Shown: positions 52,017 to 62,241 of the stretch, piece after piece
Position numbering within the stretch: position 1 is the stretch's first letter
How the letters are laid out: each line of letters begins with the position of its first letter
Source: JAGVPT01 sp963772165
GTDB lineage: Bacteria; Bacteroidota; Ignavibacteria; UBA10030; UBA8401
Length of the DNA stretch: 64,000 bases
Direction of reading: 5' to 3'
Assembly (NCBI GenBank): GCA_963772165.1
Contig: CAVYWA010000027.1
Location: 62,001 to 126,000 of the forward strand
Program-made: the position numbers and the translations under genes
The notes under the pieces: generated by a model
Database searches by the model: none
Told to the model about the DNA's origin: nothing
Seen by the model: only the letters and a program-made list of their open reading frames with translations

Positions 52017-53993
52017 TCACAGCGAATACCTCACTGTGCCGTACACCGACCTCGGCTGTCCGGGGTCGACATATCCTCCCGCGACTAATTCAGGATAGGC
52101 TTTGTCTCCGAGATTCTTTACCCCTACCTGAATAAGAGCGTTCCCTGCATGGACGCCGACAGTCAAAGAAAAAACCGCGTACGACGGGAGAACCACACCC
52201 GGTTCATCGAACGGGCTGTAAGGACCGACGATGTTCGAACTCAGTTTAATGCTCCAGTTGGCATACGGTGCAATATCCAATGCAGCAATGCCGATGTACT
52301 TGGCGGTATTGTAGACTCGGGCGCCGGAGAGAGAGTCGCCGGCATCCGAAATCAGGTTCCTGTACCGGGCATCGTTGAATGTCCAGTCCGTCGTTAGCCG
52401 AATTTCATTGGATAACTGGGCCGCGACATCCGCCTCTATTCCCTGCCTGCGGCTGCTTCCACCGCTGGTGGAAATCAGCGTTATCGGGTTGAAGGTCTGT
52501 TCGTTGCTGACATCCATCAAGAAGAGGGCAAGACTGCCGCTGACGAGTCCCTCATCGAATTTGCTTCCCGCTTCGTACGCCCATGCGGTGATAAATGGGA
52601 GGGACGGGGTCTCGATCGTTCCGTCCGTGGAGCGGAATCCCCGCGACACGTTTGCGTAGAACGAAACATCCTCACGCAAAGCATACATCGCACCAAGTTT
52701 CGGCGAGAATATTCCTTTCGTGTCGCTTGCCGTCGGCGCACCGACCGGTTCCGAGAAATCGTTCAGGAGATCGTACCGCGCGCCGGCTGTGAACGTAAAT
52801 CTGTCGGCCCGTTCTTCCGATTGGAGAAACACCGCGCCTGCCTCCTGCCGTGCCGACAAAAGAATTTGAGAGGAATCTCGTACTCTATTCGTGGTCATCC
52901 AGTTTTCGTAATCTGCGTGGTCGAATTTTCCTTCGACTCCCATTGTTACTTCCGCACGAGGGAAAACCCATGTGAGGGCGCTCGTGCCGCCAAAGCCGTA
53001 CCGTGTGTCCTCCTCTTCCGTTTGACTTCCCGACCCCTCTGTAATTCCTCCCTCGGGGGGCGTCGTGAGATACAGCTGCCATCGTCCCTGAGTCGAGTAA
53101 AGAGTTGTCCGCCAAAACATGACCGAGTCCGGTGAAACTCGGAGGCTGACGCGCTCCTGCGCATGGCGCTTAAACCCGCCGTCGGTAGAATTTGCAACAA
53201 CATTATAGTCGTGCTGATCGAATTGATCCTGGGTGAGCGAACCGGGAGAATCCCACTTCGTAGCATACAACTCAACACCGGCATCGAGCGTCGCAACGGG
53301 GGACAGATTCTGCACAAATCGTGCATGCCCCTGCTCGAGATCATAGCCGCTGTTCGGCCTCCAGCCATCCTCATGGATCGCGCGAACACCGAAGACCCCG
53401 CTGTTCTCGCTATCGTCGAAACCGGTAAGAAGCGTTCCGTTGAATTTCCCGTACGAACCTCCGGAGAGCCATACATTCGTTCCCTCCATTTTTTCCAGCG
53501 TTCGTACGTTCAGGATGCCGGACATGGCAAAATTTCCGTAGAGAGCGCTGGTCGGTCCTTTGATAAGATTCATCGAGCTTACAGCCTCCGGCATCAAAAG
53601 ATTAAAATCGTCATATCCTTCTGCATGTCCGTTGACCGGTTCGTTGATCGGCACGCCGTCGATCCAGAGCGCCATATCTGTGGAATGATCAGAACTAAAT
53701 CCGCGGATGGAAGCATCCGAAGCAAAACCGGGACCTTGTCCCTGCTCGTGAACTTCGAGTCCGGTGGTTTGGCGGAGAAGGTCCCACGAGTCTGTTGCGA
53801 CTGTTTGCTGAATATCCACGGGAGAGACGGCGATTGAACTCACCGGCACCTGGCGTTCAACGGGGCTTGACGTTATCGTCACTTCGGGAAGTTGAACGAC
53901 TCGATTGTTCAACGAGTCCGGATCGGCGGCTTTCGCCAGCTCAACAATAAAAAGCGATAAATATGGCAGTGCAAAATAGAAACACCATCGCAT
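52017..53993 (-). CDS. TonB-dependent outer membrane receptor
   Basis: The protein is 658 residues from the ATG at 53993 (AAGGGAA upstream), with a signal peptide (RWCFYFALPYLSLFIVELAK). The plug region includes VVQLPEVTITSSPVERQVPV (TonB-box-like), DASIRGFSSDHSTDMALWID and SMNLIKGPTSALYGNFAMSG. Barrel strands continue to the end (YGTVRYSL). It follows a small Cys-rich secreted protein gene and precedes the YHS/SafE/NikR genes, so metal or metallophore uptake is the likely job. It is clearly different from the receptor at 45186. Confidence 0.92.
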   Translation of the reverse strand: MRWCFYFALPYLSLFIVELAKAADPDSLNNRVVQLPEVTITSSPVERQVPVSSIAVSPVDIQQTVATDSWDLLRQTTGLEVHEQGQGPGFASDASIRGFSSDHSTDMALWIDGVPINEPVNGHAEGYDDFNLLMPEAVSSMNLIKGPTSALYGNFAMSGILNVRTLEKMEGTNVWLSGGSYGKFNGTLLTGFDDSENSGVFGVRAIHEDGWRPNSGYDLEQGHARFVQNLSPVATLDAGVELYATKWDSPGSLTQDQFDQHDYNVVANSTDGGFKRHAQERVSLRVSPDSVMFWRTTLYSTQGRWQLYLTTPPEGGITEGSGSQTEEEDTRYGFGGTSALTWVFPRAEVTMGVEGKFDHADYENWMTTNRVRDSSQILLSARQEAGAVFLQSEERADRFTFTAGARYDLLNDFSEPVGAPTASDTKGIFSPKLGAMYALREDVSFYANVSRGFRSTDGTIETPSLPFITAWAYEAGSKFDEGLVSGSLALFLMDVSNEQTFNPITLISTSGGSSRRQGIEADVAAQLSNEIRLTTDWTFNDARYRNLISDAGDSLSGARVYNTAKYIGIAALDIAPYANWSIKLSSNIVGPYSPFDEPGVVLPSYAVFSLTVGVHAGNALIQVGVKNLGDKAYPELVAGGYVDPGQPRSVYGTVRYSL

Positions 53994-54079
53994 AAAGGAT
54001 TCCCTTCTTCTATTCGATTGATTCAAGTACAGCACGGCACTTCCTTCATTTCAAAGGAGCGCGATTGTAAGATTATGGA

Positions 54080-54508
54080 TTACGAAAAAAGGAAAGGGAA
54101 AGATTGCGGGGGATGGAAAAGGGATTTTGTTATTCCAAACAGAATTGATTCGTGTCCGTTTGGAAATCTCTCTCCCCTTGCGTTAACGATAACCCTGTTT
54201 AACCCAAAACCAGGGTCGATCCACTGGTCAAGAATATTCGGGGAGAGATCCGCCAAAGGAGCTGTGCATGGAGCGGAAGAAACAGAACAGGTTGTGCGGT
54301 CGCTGCTGCCGGCATGGTGCGATGCGCAACAGCATGTCGACGCCATTCCTCCGCCTGAATTGCAACAGCAGCAGCAGTTCTGCATCGAAGCGGATTCCCT
54401 GCCCCCTTGCCTGTTTGCATTCAAAAGGGGGGTGAATAGGAGTCCGTTCGCAGATAAAAGGCTGAAAACCAGCGTCACGCTAAAAAATTGGCGCAGCGGA
54501 TTGATCAT
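54080..54508 (-). CDS. Cys-rich secreted protein of unknown function
   Basis: A 142-residue protein with a signal peptide-like N-terminus (RQFFSVTLVFSLLSANGLLF). Its centre contains two dense cysteine clusters, MQNCCCCCNSGGG and ASTCCCASHHAGSS, followed by TTCSVSSAPC, giving ten or more cysteines in 45 residues. The remainder is not recognised. It lies 87 bp upstream of the TonB receptor gene on the same strand and probably shares its promoter. Cys clusters of this kind suggest soft-metal binding (copper, nickel or similar), but no family name was recognised. Confidence 0.72.
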   Translation of the reverse strand: MINPLRQFFSVTLVFSLLSANGLLFTPLLNANRQGGRESASMQNCCCCCNSGGGMASTCCCASHHAGSSDRTTCSVSSAPCTAPLADLSPNILDQWIDPGFGLNRVIVNARGERFPNGHESILFGITKSLFHPPQSFPFLFS

Positions 54509-54593
54509 GCATTATATAACCATTTTAGGGGGCGGCAAGTTTCAATAAAATACGAAAAATCTGCACACCTGCAAGCATAATTACCACGTTTCG

Positions 54594-54909
54594 GCGTTCC
54601 CAAACAGCCTGTCCCGCAGCAGCGGGAGAGTTTGGGAACGAGAAGTAATCCTCGTCATCTCGTTTTGACCTCGTTCCCAACGTCCCGTTGGGAACGCAAC
54701 GCGGTGAAGTTAACAAAGCAAGTGCGGCGTTCCCAAACAGCCTGTCCCGCGGCAACGGGAGAGTTTGGGAACGAGAAGAAATAGATCACTCCCAATCCCA
54801 AAGGGATCACTTCCCGACGGCTCGTTGGGAGCGAGATGAATACCCGAGCATTCCATCACTCCAGTATGACCTCGTTCCCAACGTCCCGTTGGGAACGCAA
54901 CGCGATGAA
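54594..54909. repeat. block of GTTCCCAA palindromic repeats (two hairpin types)
   Basis: Hairpin type A (arms CGTTCCCAAAC and GTTTGGGAACG around a second small CCCGC/GCGGG hairpin) occurs at 54594-54640 and 54727-54773. Type B (arms CGTTCCCAACG, short CCC loop, CGTTGGGAACG) occurs at 54672-54696 and 54873-54897. A decayed copy is seen at about 54790-54835. Types A and B share the GTTCCCAA word, and the block alternates A-B-A-B. Such intergenic palindromes are dispersed in many environmental genomes. No gene is supported in the gap 54509-55043. Confidence 0.82.
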
Positions 54910-55000
54910 GGGGGGAAATTACTTCACCTCGGTGACGTTAGAAAAGCAAGATGAATATCCAAGCATTCCATCACTCCATCACTCCATCACTCCATTATTC
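54835..55000. repeat. direct and short tandem repeats beside the palindrome block
   Basis: The phrase GAATAYCCRAGCATTCCATC followed by ACTCCA occurs at about 54838-54862 and again at about 54953-54978. In the second copy the end expands into an 8-bp tandem array (TCACTCCA three times, then TTATTCCA) up to about 55000. The array is too short and without spacers, so it is not a CRISPR. Confidence 0.75.
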
Positions 55001-55043
55001 CATTCTTCCTTCGATGCTGTGTTTTTAACTATTTCTCGTCTAT

Positions 55044-56528
55044 TTATTTCGGCCGCATTCTTGCCACGAGTTCATCCACTGAAACGCTCGCGATGCGCGT
55101 TGCGCGATCCGACATTGCGTACGGTATGATCAACCTGCCGTTGTGCGCGATCGCGCCGCACGTATAGACAACATTCGGCACGTATCCCTCTCGTTCCGAT
55201 GCATCCGGTGCGATGAGCGGTTCCTTGAGCCTCCCGATTACTTTCGACGGATCGTCAAGGTCGAGCAAGACCGCCCCGATGCAATACTTTCTCACCGGTC
55301 CGACGCCGTGCGTCAGCAGGATCCACCCCTTCTCTGTTTCGATCGGCGAGCCGCAGTTCCCTATCTGGGTGAATTCCCAAGAAGCGGCGGGCTGCATCAG
55401 CGGTACCGGGGCATTCCAGTGATAGACATTGTCCGAAAAGACGATGTAAAGGTTTTCCGCATCGTGTCTCGAAACCAGCGCATACCTGCCGTTGATTTTT
55501 CTCGGAAAGAGCGCCATCCCTTTGTTCTTTGCTGCATCCCCGCTGAGCGAGTTGATCCGGAAGCGAACGAAATCCGTTGTTTCAAGAAGGAGCGGCATGA
55601 TCGTCTTGCCGTTATACGCCGTGTAGGTGGAGTAATAGGTAACGGCGCCGTCATCGTCGGTGAAGCGTACGAACCGTGCATCTTCAATGCCGTTGGATTC
55701 AAAAGACGAAACGGGGAAAATGGTCCGCTCCGAAAGCGGTACCCGCTCCGGAAAATTTATTTCATAATTCAGCTCGAGCAGCGATTCGAGAGCGTCAATC
55801 GTCCGGCGCTGGCTTGTTGTAAGTTTCGTCTTGCGCTTTTTTAATCGTGCAATTGTTGCCGCTAATTGAGAGTGTGTAAATTTTGCCGGTATCGGTTTGA
55901 TGATCTCTTTCAGTGAAGAACTCCGGCGGTCTTCGTCCCGGAGCTTGCTGAAAAATTCGGATGCGGTGAATACAGGATCCGGATTAACCGTCGGGGTCGT
56001 CACTACGCTGCCGGCTGCATCCATCGAAACCTCCCCCGTCTTGTCGATGACACCCGTTCGAAATTCGATGGATGAGATGTGACCTTCTCCCGTTGCCCGC
56101 AAGCTCATGATAAACCGCAGCGCGCCGGGAACCAACCCGCTCTGGTCATGATGGGGAACAATCGATGGATTAAACAGAGCGGCTGCTTCTAAAGAATATT
56201 CGCACGTAAAATATGAGCCAAGGAGCAGGCGTTTTACCTTTGACAGCTCACTGCGCGGCGGCAGAAAATTTTTGACCCGTTCGTACCCCAGCCGGAATGT
56301 CTCTTCAATGTCCCGATGGCGGTCCCGGAATTCAACAAACACGGCATTGAGAATATTCTGCGCTTCTCTATCGGTCAAGTCCACGACCCGCCGTACGAGC
56401 CTCTTCATCCTCGACAAATATCCGGGACTGAGTGCACCGACGGGAACAAATGGTTTGATGATAACCCGTGATGTGTCCGGTTCGATCAGCACGGCTTGCC
56501 GCCGCACTTCCAGTTCTTCCCTTCTCAT
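55044..56528 (-). CDS. GH130-family beta-mannoside phosphorylase/mannosidase
   Basis: A 494-residue protein without a signal peptide, so cytoplasmic. The N-terminal 130 residues (about KPFVPVGALSPGYLSRMKRL onward) are a helical extension seen in long GH130 members. The five-bladed propeller follows, with SYFTCEYSLEAAALFNPSIV, FSSFESNGIEDARFVRF-like strands and GNCGSPIETEKGWILLTHG. Family members phosphorolyse or hydrolyse beta-1,2- or beta-1,4-mannosides. It is the last gene of the mannoside operon and follows a GH2 beta-mannosidase by 59 bp, which supports mannoside breakdown. The exact linkage cannot be read. Confidence 0.88.
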   Translation of the reverse strand: MRREELEVRRQAVLIEPDTSRVIIKPFVPVGALSPGYLSRMKRLVRRVVDLTDREAQNILNAVFVEFRDRHRDIEETFRLGYERVKNFLPPRSELSKVKRLLLGSYFTCEYSLEAAALFNPSIVPHHDQSGLVPGALRFIMSLRATGEGHISSIEFRTGVIDKTGEVSMDAAGSVVTTPTVNPDPVFTASEFFSKLRDEDRRSSSLKEIIKPIPAKFTHSQLAATIARLKKRKTKLTTSQRRTIDALESLLELNYEINFPERVPLSERTIFPVSSFESNGIEDARFVRFTDDDGAVTYYSTYTAYNGKTIMPLLLETTDFVRFRINSLSGDAAKNKGMALFPRKINGRYALVSRHDAENLYIVFSDNVYHWNAPVPLMQPAASWEFTQIGNCGSPIETEKGWILLTHGVGPVRKYCIGAVLLDLDDPSKVIGRLKEPLIAPDASEREGYVPNVVYTCGAIAHNGRLIIPYAMSDRATRIASVSVDELVARMRPK

Positions 56529-56587
56529 AGGTGCCTACCTTCTTTCTAGTTGAACAAATCTCCCGATCGTCAAACGCCGCTTGATCC

Positions 56588-59035
56588 TCACAGCGCTCGA
56601 AGCCTGAGTCTTTCTTTAATCAATTTTTGGGGAAGAGACGAGACGATCCGGACAATTTTTGGTATGCCCGCATCGAGGTCAAAATAATTATCGTCCACCT
56701 CGGCATCTTCGTCTTCTATTTCAATTCTGATGTTCTTTTTCAGCCCTGATGCTGTCAGCATCACGGTATGAATATTGCCGGGATCGCTCGAAAATCGGAA
56801 TTCGACATTCGCCAACGGGATTTGCATATGTTTCGGCTCGACGAAAAAATGTCTGTTTTCAGAAAGCACGACATCGCCCTTTCTTAGGGACGCCAAAAGA
56901 TATGCCTGAGCCGGGTCGAACCGCGAGCAGTCCGCGGTGCTGATTTTCATGAGCAGTTTGGATGCATTGCGGCCGACACTCACACGAGCCTTTTTCAACC
57001 ATCCTACGCTCCCGTCGAACGAGCGGAGAGCAACGTCGAGTGTCGCGTTCAGAGGCGCGAGCATGTCGGACGTTCCCCATACCTCTATATGCGATTCTGC
57101 GTTGCGAAAACTCACAAGCACAGGTGCCAAAAATTTTTTCGCATAATAGTACGCCGCTTTGGGACGCAGAGCGCTGTCGATGACCGACCAGCTCGTGACA
57201 GGCCAGCAATCGTTGAGCTGCCAGAAAAGTGAACCGGCGGTGTTAAATTTTCGCCGCCTCCAGTGCTCAACGGCAGTTTTCAGTGCTTCAGCCTGAACTA
57301 TCTGGCCTTTATAGATAAAGTCGGCAAGGTCTGTTCCGACATTTATATGGCCCGCCTGAAAACGATACAACCGCTCAGTTCCCTCGGGAAGTTTGTTATG
57401 GTATTCGAGCACCCTGCTTTGCGGGTCGAGGTCGGAAAATACCGCTACCGATTCAAGCGTCTTCATCGCTGGCGGTGCTTGAAAGCCGAATTCCGTAACG
57501 AACCGCGCCGTGTCCTTCTCGTATTCTTTATAATCCTTCCACCTGGCCCACATCTCCCATTGATGATGATTGCCGTTCGATTCGTCGTTCGGAAATCCTT
57601 TTCCGAAAGGAGAACTCCGCCAATACGGCCGCGTTCGGTCGAACTCGCTGCAAATCGCCGGGAGGACCGTCTTAAAGATTTTCGCTCCCGTCATTTCATC
57701 CGGCGACCTGCCGGGATTATGCTGGCAAAAGATCCACTCGCACTCGTTGTTCCCACACCAGAGAACAATGCTCGGATGGTTCCGTAATTTTTTGACGGCC
57801 TTTTCAGCTTCATCCTTCACCTGTTCCAGAAACCACGGCTGCTCGGGATACTCGGCGCAGGCAAACATGAAATCCTGCCATACCATCAAACCATAGCGGT
57901 CGCAAAGTTCGTAAAAGATCTCCTGCTCATAAATACCGCCTCCCCACACGCGAAGCATGTTCATGTTTGCAGATTTTGCCATGCCGAGGAGTTTCTCGTA
58001 CGTGGCGTCGGCGATTCTCGGAATGAATGAATCACTTGGAATCCAGTCCGCACCCTTGCAGAAAATTTTTTCCCCGTTTATTTCGATGACAAACGATGTC
58101 CCTTCCTTATCGGGTTCCTGAAGCAAGCGAACGGTCCGGAGTGCAAACGGAACCTCGAGGCGCTCCACTTCTTTGTCCTTTGATACGAGAGAAAATATCG
58201 CCCGGTACATCGGCTGTTCGCCGTACCCGTTTGGCCACCAAAGTTTCGGTTTCTTAATGCGAATGCGAAATTTCACCCGCTCCTTCTTGACCTTCCGCCG
58301 ATCCGCAGCGATCATTTTTTCATAACAAATTTCGGTTTGCAGCTGCACGGGCACCGAGGTGAACAATGAAACGTCGATCGACAATTCAACAACCGCTTCA
58401 TTCTTCGTCAGAGAAACGACCTTCACAAAAGGCGATTGCAATGCTGCGTGCGCACGGGCTTCCAGCCTTATGCTGCGCCAGATACCCGAAGTCGTCAATC
58501 GAGGACCCCAGTCCCAGCCGAATGAGTACTGCGCCTTCCGCACATACATACGATGCTGCTCATGGCCTGCGGAGAGTGCGCCGTACTTCTTTTCCAGCGC
58601 TTTCGTCCGCAGCACCGGAGAATCGAAAAGAATTTCGATAAAGTTTTTTCCCTTCCGAAGAAATTTTTTCACGTTGAAGCGGTGCTCAACAAACATATCT
58701 GCCGTTGCTGCGACAGGTTTACCGTTGATCCGGATAGCCGCGTATGTATCAAGCCCTTCGGCGATAAGTTCAACGCGCTTCCCCTTGAGAAAATCCGCAT
58801 CGACTTCGAAATCACGCCTATAGACCCATTGTTGCGAATCGATCCATTGAACTTCTTCTTCGTTCATGCGATAGAACGGGTCGGGAATTTTCCCGTTCGC
58901 TAAGAGGTCCGTATGCACTGTGCCAGGGACGGTTCCGCTCATCCATTCCGTAACGCCGGAAACATCCCTCGGAAGCATTCGATAGTGATCGACTGCTTTA
59001 AACTTCCATGTCCCATTGAGATCTATTTTTTTCAT
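56588..59035 (-). CDS. beta-mannosidase (GH2)
   Basis: An 815-residue protein that starts KKIDLNGTWKFKAVDHYRML, typical of beta-mannosidases, without an export signal. The sugar-binding domain is followed by an Ig-like domain and the TIM barrel. The catalytic acid is E431 in LWCGNNECEW and the nucleophile E515 in FVTEFGFQAPPAM, both intact. It removes terminal beta-mannose from the non-reducing end of oligosaccharides. Length is close to the family norm (about 820). It is placed between the GH130 gene and secreted glycosidase-like genes of the same operon, so it probably works on imported oligosaccharides. Confidence 0.95.
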   Translation of the reverse strand: MKKIDLNGTWKFKAVDHYRMLPRDVSGVTEWMSGTVPGTVHTDLLANGKIPDPFYRMNEEEVQWIDSQQWVYRRDFEVDADFLKGKRVELIAEGLDTYAAIRINGKPVAATADMFVEHRFNVKKFLRKGKNFIEILFDSPVLRTKALEKKYGALSAGHEQHRMYVRKAQYSFGWDWGPRLTTSGIWRSIRLEARAHAALQSPFVKVVSLTKNEAVVELSIDVSLFTSVPVQLQTEICYEKMIAADRRKVKKERVKFRIRIKKPKLWWPNGYGEQPMYRAIFSLVSKDKEVERLEVPFALRTVRLLQEPDKEGTSFVIEINGEKIFCKGADWIPSDSFIPRIADATYEKLLGMAKSANMNMLRVWGGGIYEQEIFYELCDRYGLMVWQDFMFACAEYPEQPWFLEQVKDEAEKAVKKLRNHPSIVLWCGNNECEWIFCQHNPGRSPDEMTGAKIFKTVLPAICSEFDRTRPYWRSSPFGKGFPNDESNGNHHQWEMWARWKDYKEYEKDTARFVTEFGFQAPPAMKTLESVAVFSDLDPQSRVLEYHNKLPEGTERLYRFQAGHINVGTDLADFIYKGQIVQAEALKTAVEHWRRRKFNTAGSLFWQLNDCWPVTSWSVIDSALRPKAAYYYAKKFLAPVLVSFRNAESHIEVWGTSDMLAPLNATLDVALRSFDGSVGWLKKARVSVGRNASKLLMKISTADCSRFDPAQAYLLASLRKGDVVLSENRHFFVEPKHMQIPLANVEFRFSSDPGNIHTVMLTASGLKKNIRIEIEDEDAEVDDNYFDLDAGIPKIVRIVSSLPQKLIKERLRLRAL

Positions 59036-59081
59036 ATTGTCTTTCCACCTACCAGGAATGCTTCACATATATCCAACACCA

Positions 59082-62000
59082 TCAGCGCAACAAAATCATT
59101 TTTTTTACCAGAACGGCGTTCGCCGTCGCCAACTTGTAATAGTAGACTCCGCTTGCGCATCCGGCGGCGTTCCACGCTACGGAGTATTCACCGGCGGCAA
59201 CTCTGTCCCGGACCAAGGTCGCGATTTCTCTCCCCAACAGGTCAAACACCTTCAGCGTGACAAATCCCGCCGAAGGAAGAGCAAACCGAATCGTCGTTGA
59301 CGGATTAAAGGGGTTGGGAAAATTCTGTGCGAGGGAGAATTCCGCCGGAAGATTAACACCTGGCCGCTTGCCGACCCCGGTAGTGATATCATAGAAAGCC
59401 GAGATCTGCGATACCGGAAGCATATAATTATAGATGCGAATGTCGTCGAGCACACCGTCGAAATCATAGTTGTTGTTCCCGGGAAGGTCCTGGCCAATCG
59501 TGAGATCGGATGTCGTTGTATTGATAAGGCCGGAAAATGAAGTAAAGGTATCAAGCTGGCCGTTCAGGTAAATTTCGAAATCCGATCCGTTGTACGTTCC
59601 GGTAACATTGTACAGGCTGTCGAGGATCAGCGGCGTTTGAGAATCGAGATCCTTTGCAACTCCCAGAGAATTCTTCACCGTCCAGCGCAGTTTATTGGTG
59701 TTCGGTGAGATTGAAAACTTCCACCTGTTCTGCCAGCTACCGTGAGAAATTGGATATTGTTCCCGGGTAGGATAGAAAATTCCGACCGTCATCCAGAAAT
59801 TGACCGTGATGCCGTTCTGGAAATTCAGTGCAGAATCATTGGGGACATCAATCGATGCAGTCGCCCCGTCGAAGGCGTATGCGCTGTTGGCGTGCCCGAA
59901 ACGATCGGTCGTAAACGATCCGCTGTTTGCAGTTCCGTCATGATGAAAACCGCTCGCGTCTTTCGTGTCTCCATCAAAGGGATAATATGCAACTAAATTG
60001 CCGGTCTGCCAATTCGAAAAATCCCTCACTTCCAAACCCACGCTGTCCGCGGTTGTTCCGCCATGACCGTCGTCGACCGTGCACTGGAGATAATAGTTGC
60101 CCGCCGTTTGAGGAGCCTGCCACGATACGGCAGATCCCGTACCGCTCAGCACGCCGCTCGCGGACGACCAACGATACGTCAACGCATCGCTATCCGGGTC
60201 CGTAGCGAAACAGCTGATCAAACTTTTTGCATCGAGGTCGATCTTCCCCGGCAATGCTTTCAGCTTTTGAATGACCGGCGGATGATTGATCGATTGAACA
60301 ACGGTAATCGTGTCCGCGGCCGCCGCCTGCGCCCCGTGTGTATCGGCGACAATACATTGTACGGCATATGTTCCGGTCGAGTCCGGTGCGTTCCACGTAA
60401 TGAGGGGGCCGCTTCCAACGATAGAACCACCGGAAGCATTCCACGTGTACGAAAGCGTATCGTTATCCTTGTCCGCAGCAGTACAATAAATAAATGTTGA
60501 ATGCTTTCTGAGAACAATGCTGCTGTCGGGCGTGAGGCTCTTGATTCTTGGGGGATAATTTGCGACCGCATGGCCCGAATGATAGTCGACAACAAAACCG
60601 TTGACCAACATCCGATCAAGATCGTATGTGGGGGTAACCGATGCCGGAATATTTACAACCAGGACGGCACTGTTTGCTTTAATCGGCAAGGCAACCGCTC
60701 CGGAAACATTCTTCAGAATGAACGAATGCGATACGGCATCGTACAAGTCGTGCTGGCCCCTTCTCGCATCAAAACTCACCGAATGCTGGATCGAATCCGG
60801 GTTGAACATGAGGAATGTCGGGTATGCAGTGGTATGAAAATAATCCGTTTTCAGGTACGTCCAGCCGCAAGATCATCGGAACGTCGGTCGTGTCGATGAT
60901 GCCGCCGAAGATCCCGGCATGGGAAGACCCGTACAACGCAAAGTTGGTCGGATTCCCATTCCCGATGGCATCCCCGGTTGCAAACGGCGTAAAGCCGCCG
61001 CTCGACTGGCGCATTGATTCGTGGGCGATGAATGATTGGGGATCGTATGCGTGCGACCATGCAGCCCCGTCCTGATTTTGATCCGGTAAATAGTTCGTGT
61101 AAAAAAGGCGCGCTGCATTCGCTGCATTCAATACCCATTTCCCTATCGCTCGTGCAAACCGCGGGTCGTACCGAACCATTGGCACGAGAGCGCCCACTTC
61201 TTCAAACGTGTTCATCGCAAACGGATAGCCGTTACCGCTGCCGTACCCTGTCTCGCCGATAAGTCCGTCGCAATCATATCCTCCCCAGTTTCCCACCGTG
61301 ACTCCCCACAGCCTGGAGTTGTCGCTCCCGTCAGAAAAACACCACGTCACAATTTTCACCATGTCATACGTCGTGCCCAGTTCGGCATTCATCCGCGCGG
61401 CAATATATGCGCCGTACGGCAGCTGGAGTTCGTAAGACGGATTTTGATTGACAGGATATGCAAGCAACGATTCCATAGCAAGCTCTGCGCCGATCCTGTA
61501 TTGCGCATTGCCGGTTTGAACATAGGCAGAGTAGAGCAGCCATGCAATGCTCCCCCCCGCTTCCGGTTCAACCCAACCGGAGTTTGTTGGAGTCATCGTG
61601 GAGAGGTTCCAGGCAGTATAACTAAGATTGGCGAGGCTCCACGGAGTTGTCTTTGCACCCATAGCATTCAACGCAATCATCCATCGATTTGCGACCGACA
61701 CGAATTGGCTCGGGAAGTTTCCCGTGGACGGATACATACTATAGAGCTGGTAGAAGAATACATTCGGCATAACGTCGTACCACCAATCGCTTCCGCTCGA
61801 ACCGCCGGGGTTATTAAGATAGACATCCTGCGCGGGGTCCTGATTGAACCAATCCTGACATGCGGCCACCCAGTTAAATCCGAATTGATTGGTTTTGTCG
61901 ACGCCGACAAGACTGGCGCTTACGACCGCAGGAAGACAGTTTATCGCCTCTTTCGTTTGAGACGGCGATTGACCGACATAGCTCGAGAGACTAAAATTCT

Positions 62001-62241
62001 GGCCCGCGACTGACACGAGGGGCAAGTATGTACCGGTGAGATTCTGATTGAACACAAGCGAATCGTACCCAACAGCGACGCGTTTCCAGTCTCTCATTAA
62101 ATACGGGGACGGCTTATTCGGCATCAGTTCAATTCTCGCGATCGAAATCTGCTGGGCGAAACAGGCGTACGACGACGCAATCGAAGCCAGGAGAACAACT
62201 CCAATGTTGAAATGCGCCAATGTGTTTTTTCGGCGGCTCAT
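59082..62241 (-). CDS. T9SS-exported protein: glycosidase-like toroid, Ig-like repeats, LamG, frameshifted
   Basis: Starts at 62241 with a signal peptide (FNIGVVLLASIASSYACFAQ). The first 470 residues look like a helical-toroid glycoside-active domain (e.g. GSDWWYDVMPNVFFYQLYSM, SGWVEPEAGGSIAWLLYSAY), not firmly assigned. Around 60865 the frame runs into a short nonsense tail after ILRLDV, whereas the +1 frame continues smoothly with KTDYFHTTAYPTFLMFNPDS. The second part has two Ig/PKD-like repeats (PDSSIVLRKHSTFIYCTAAD and CFATDPDSDALTYRW), a LamG domain (LVAYYPFDGDTKDASGFHHD) and a T9SS sorting domain (NFPNPFNPSTTIRFALPSAG). Joined, about 1050 residues. Probably binds and breaks polysaccharide outside the cell; the substrate is unknown. 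Confidence 0.82.

Noticed and set aside
54967..55000. Short tandem TCACTCCA array as a CRISPR
   Set aside because: Only three exact units of 8 bp, no spacers and no cas genes.
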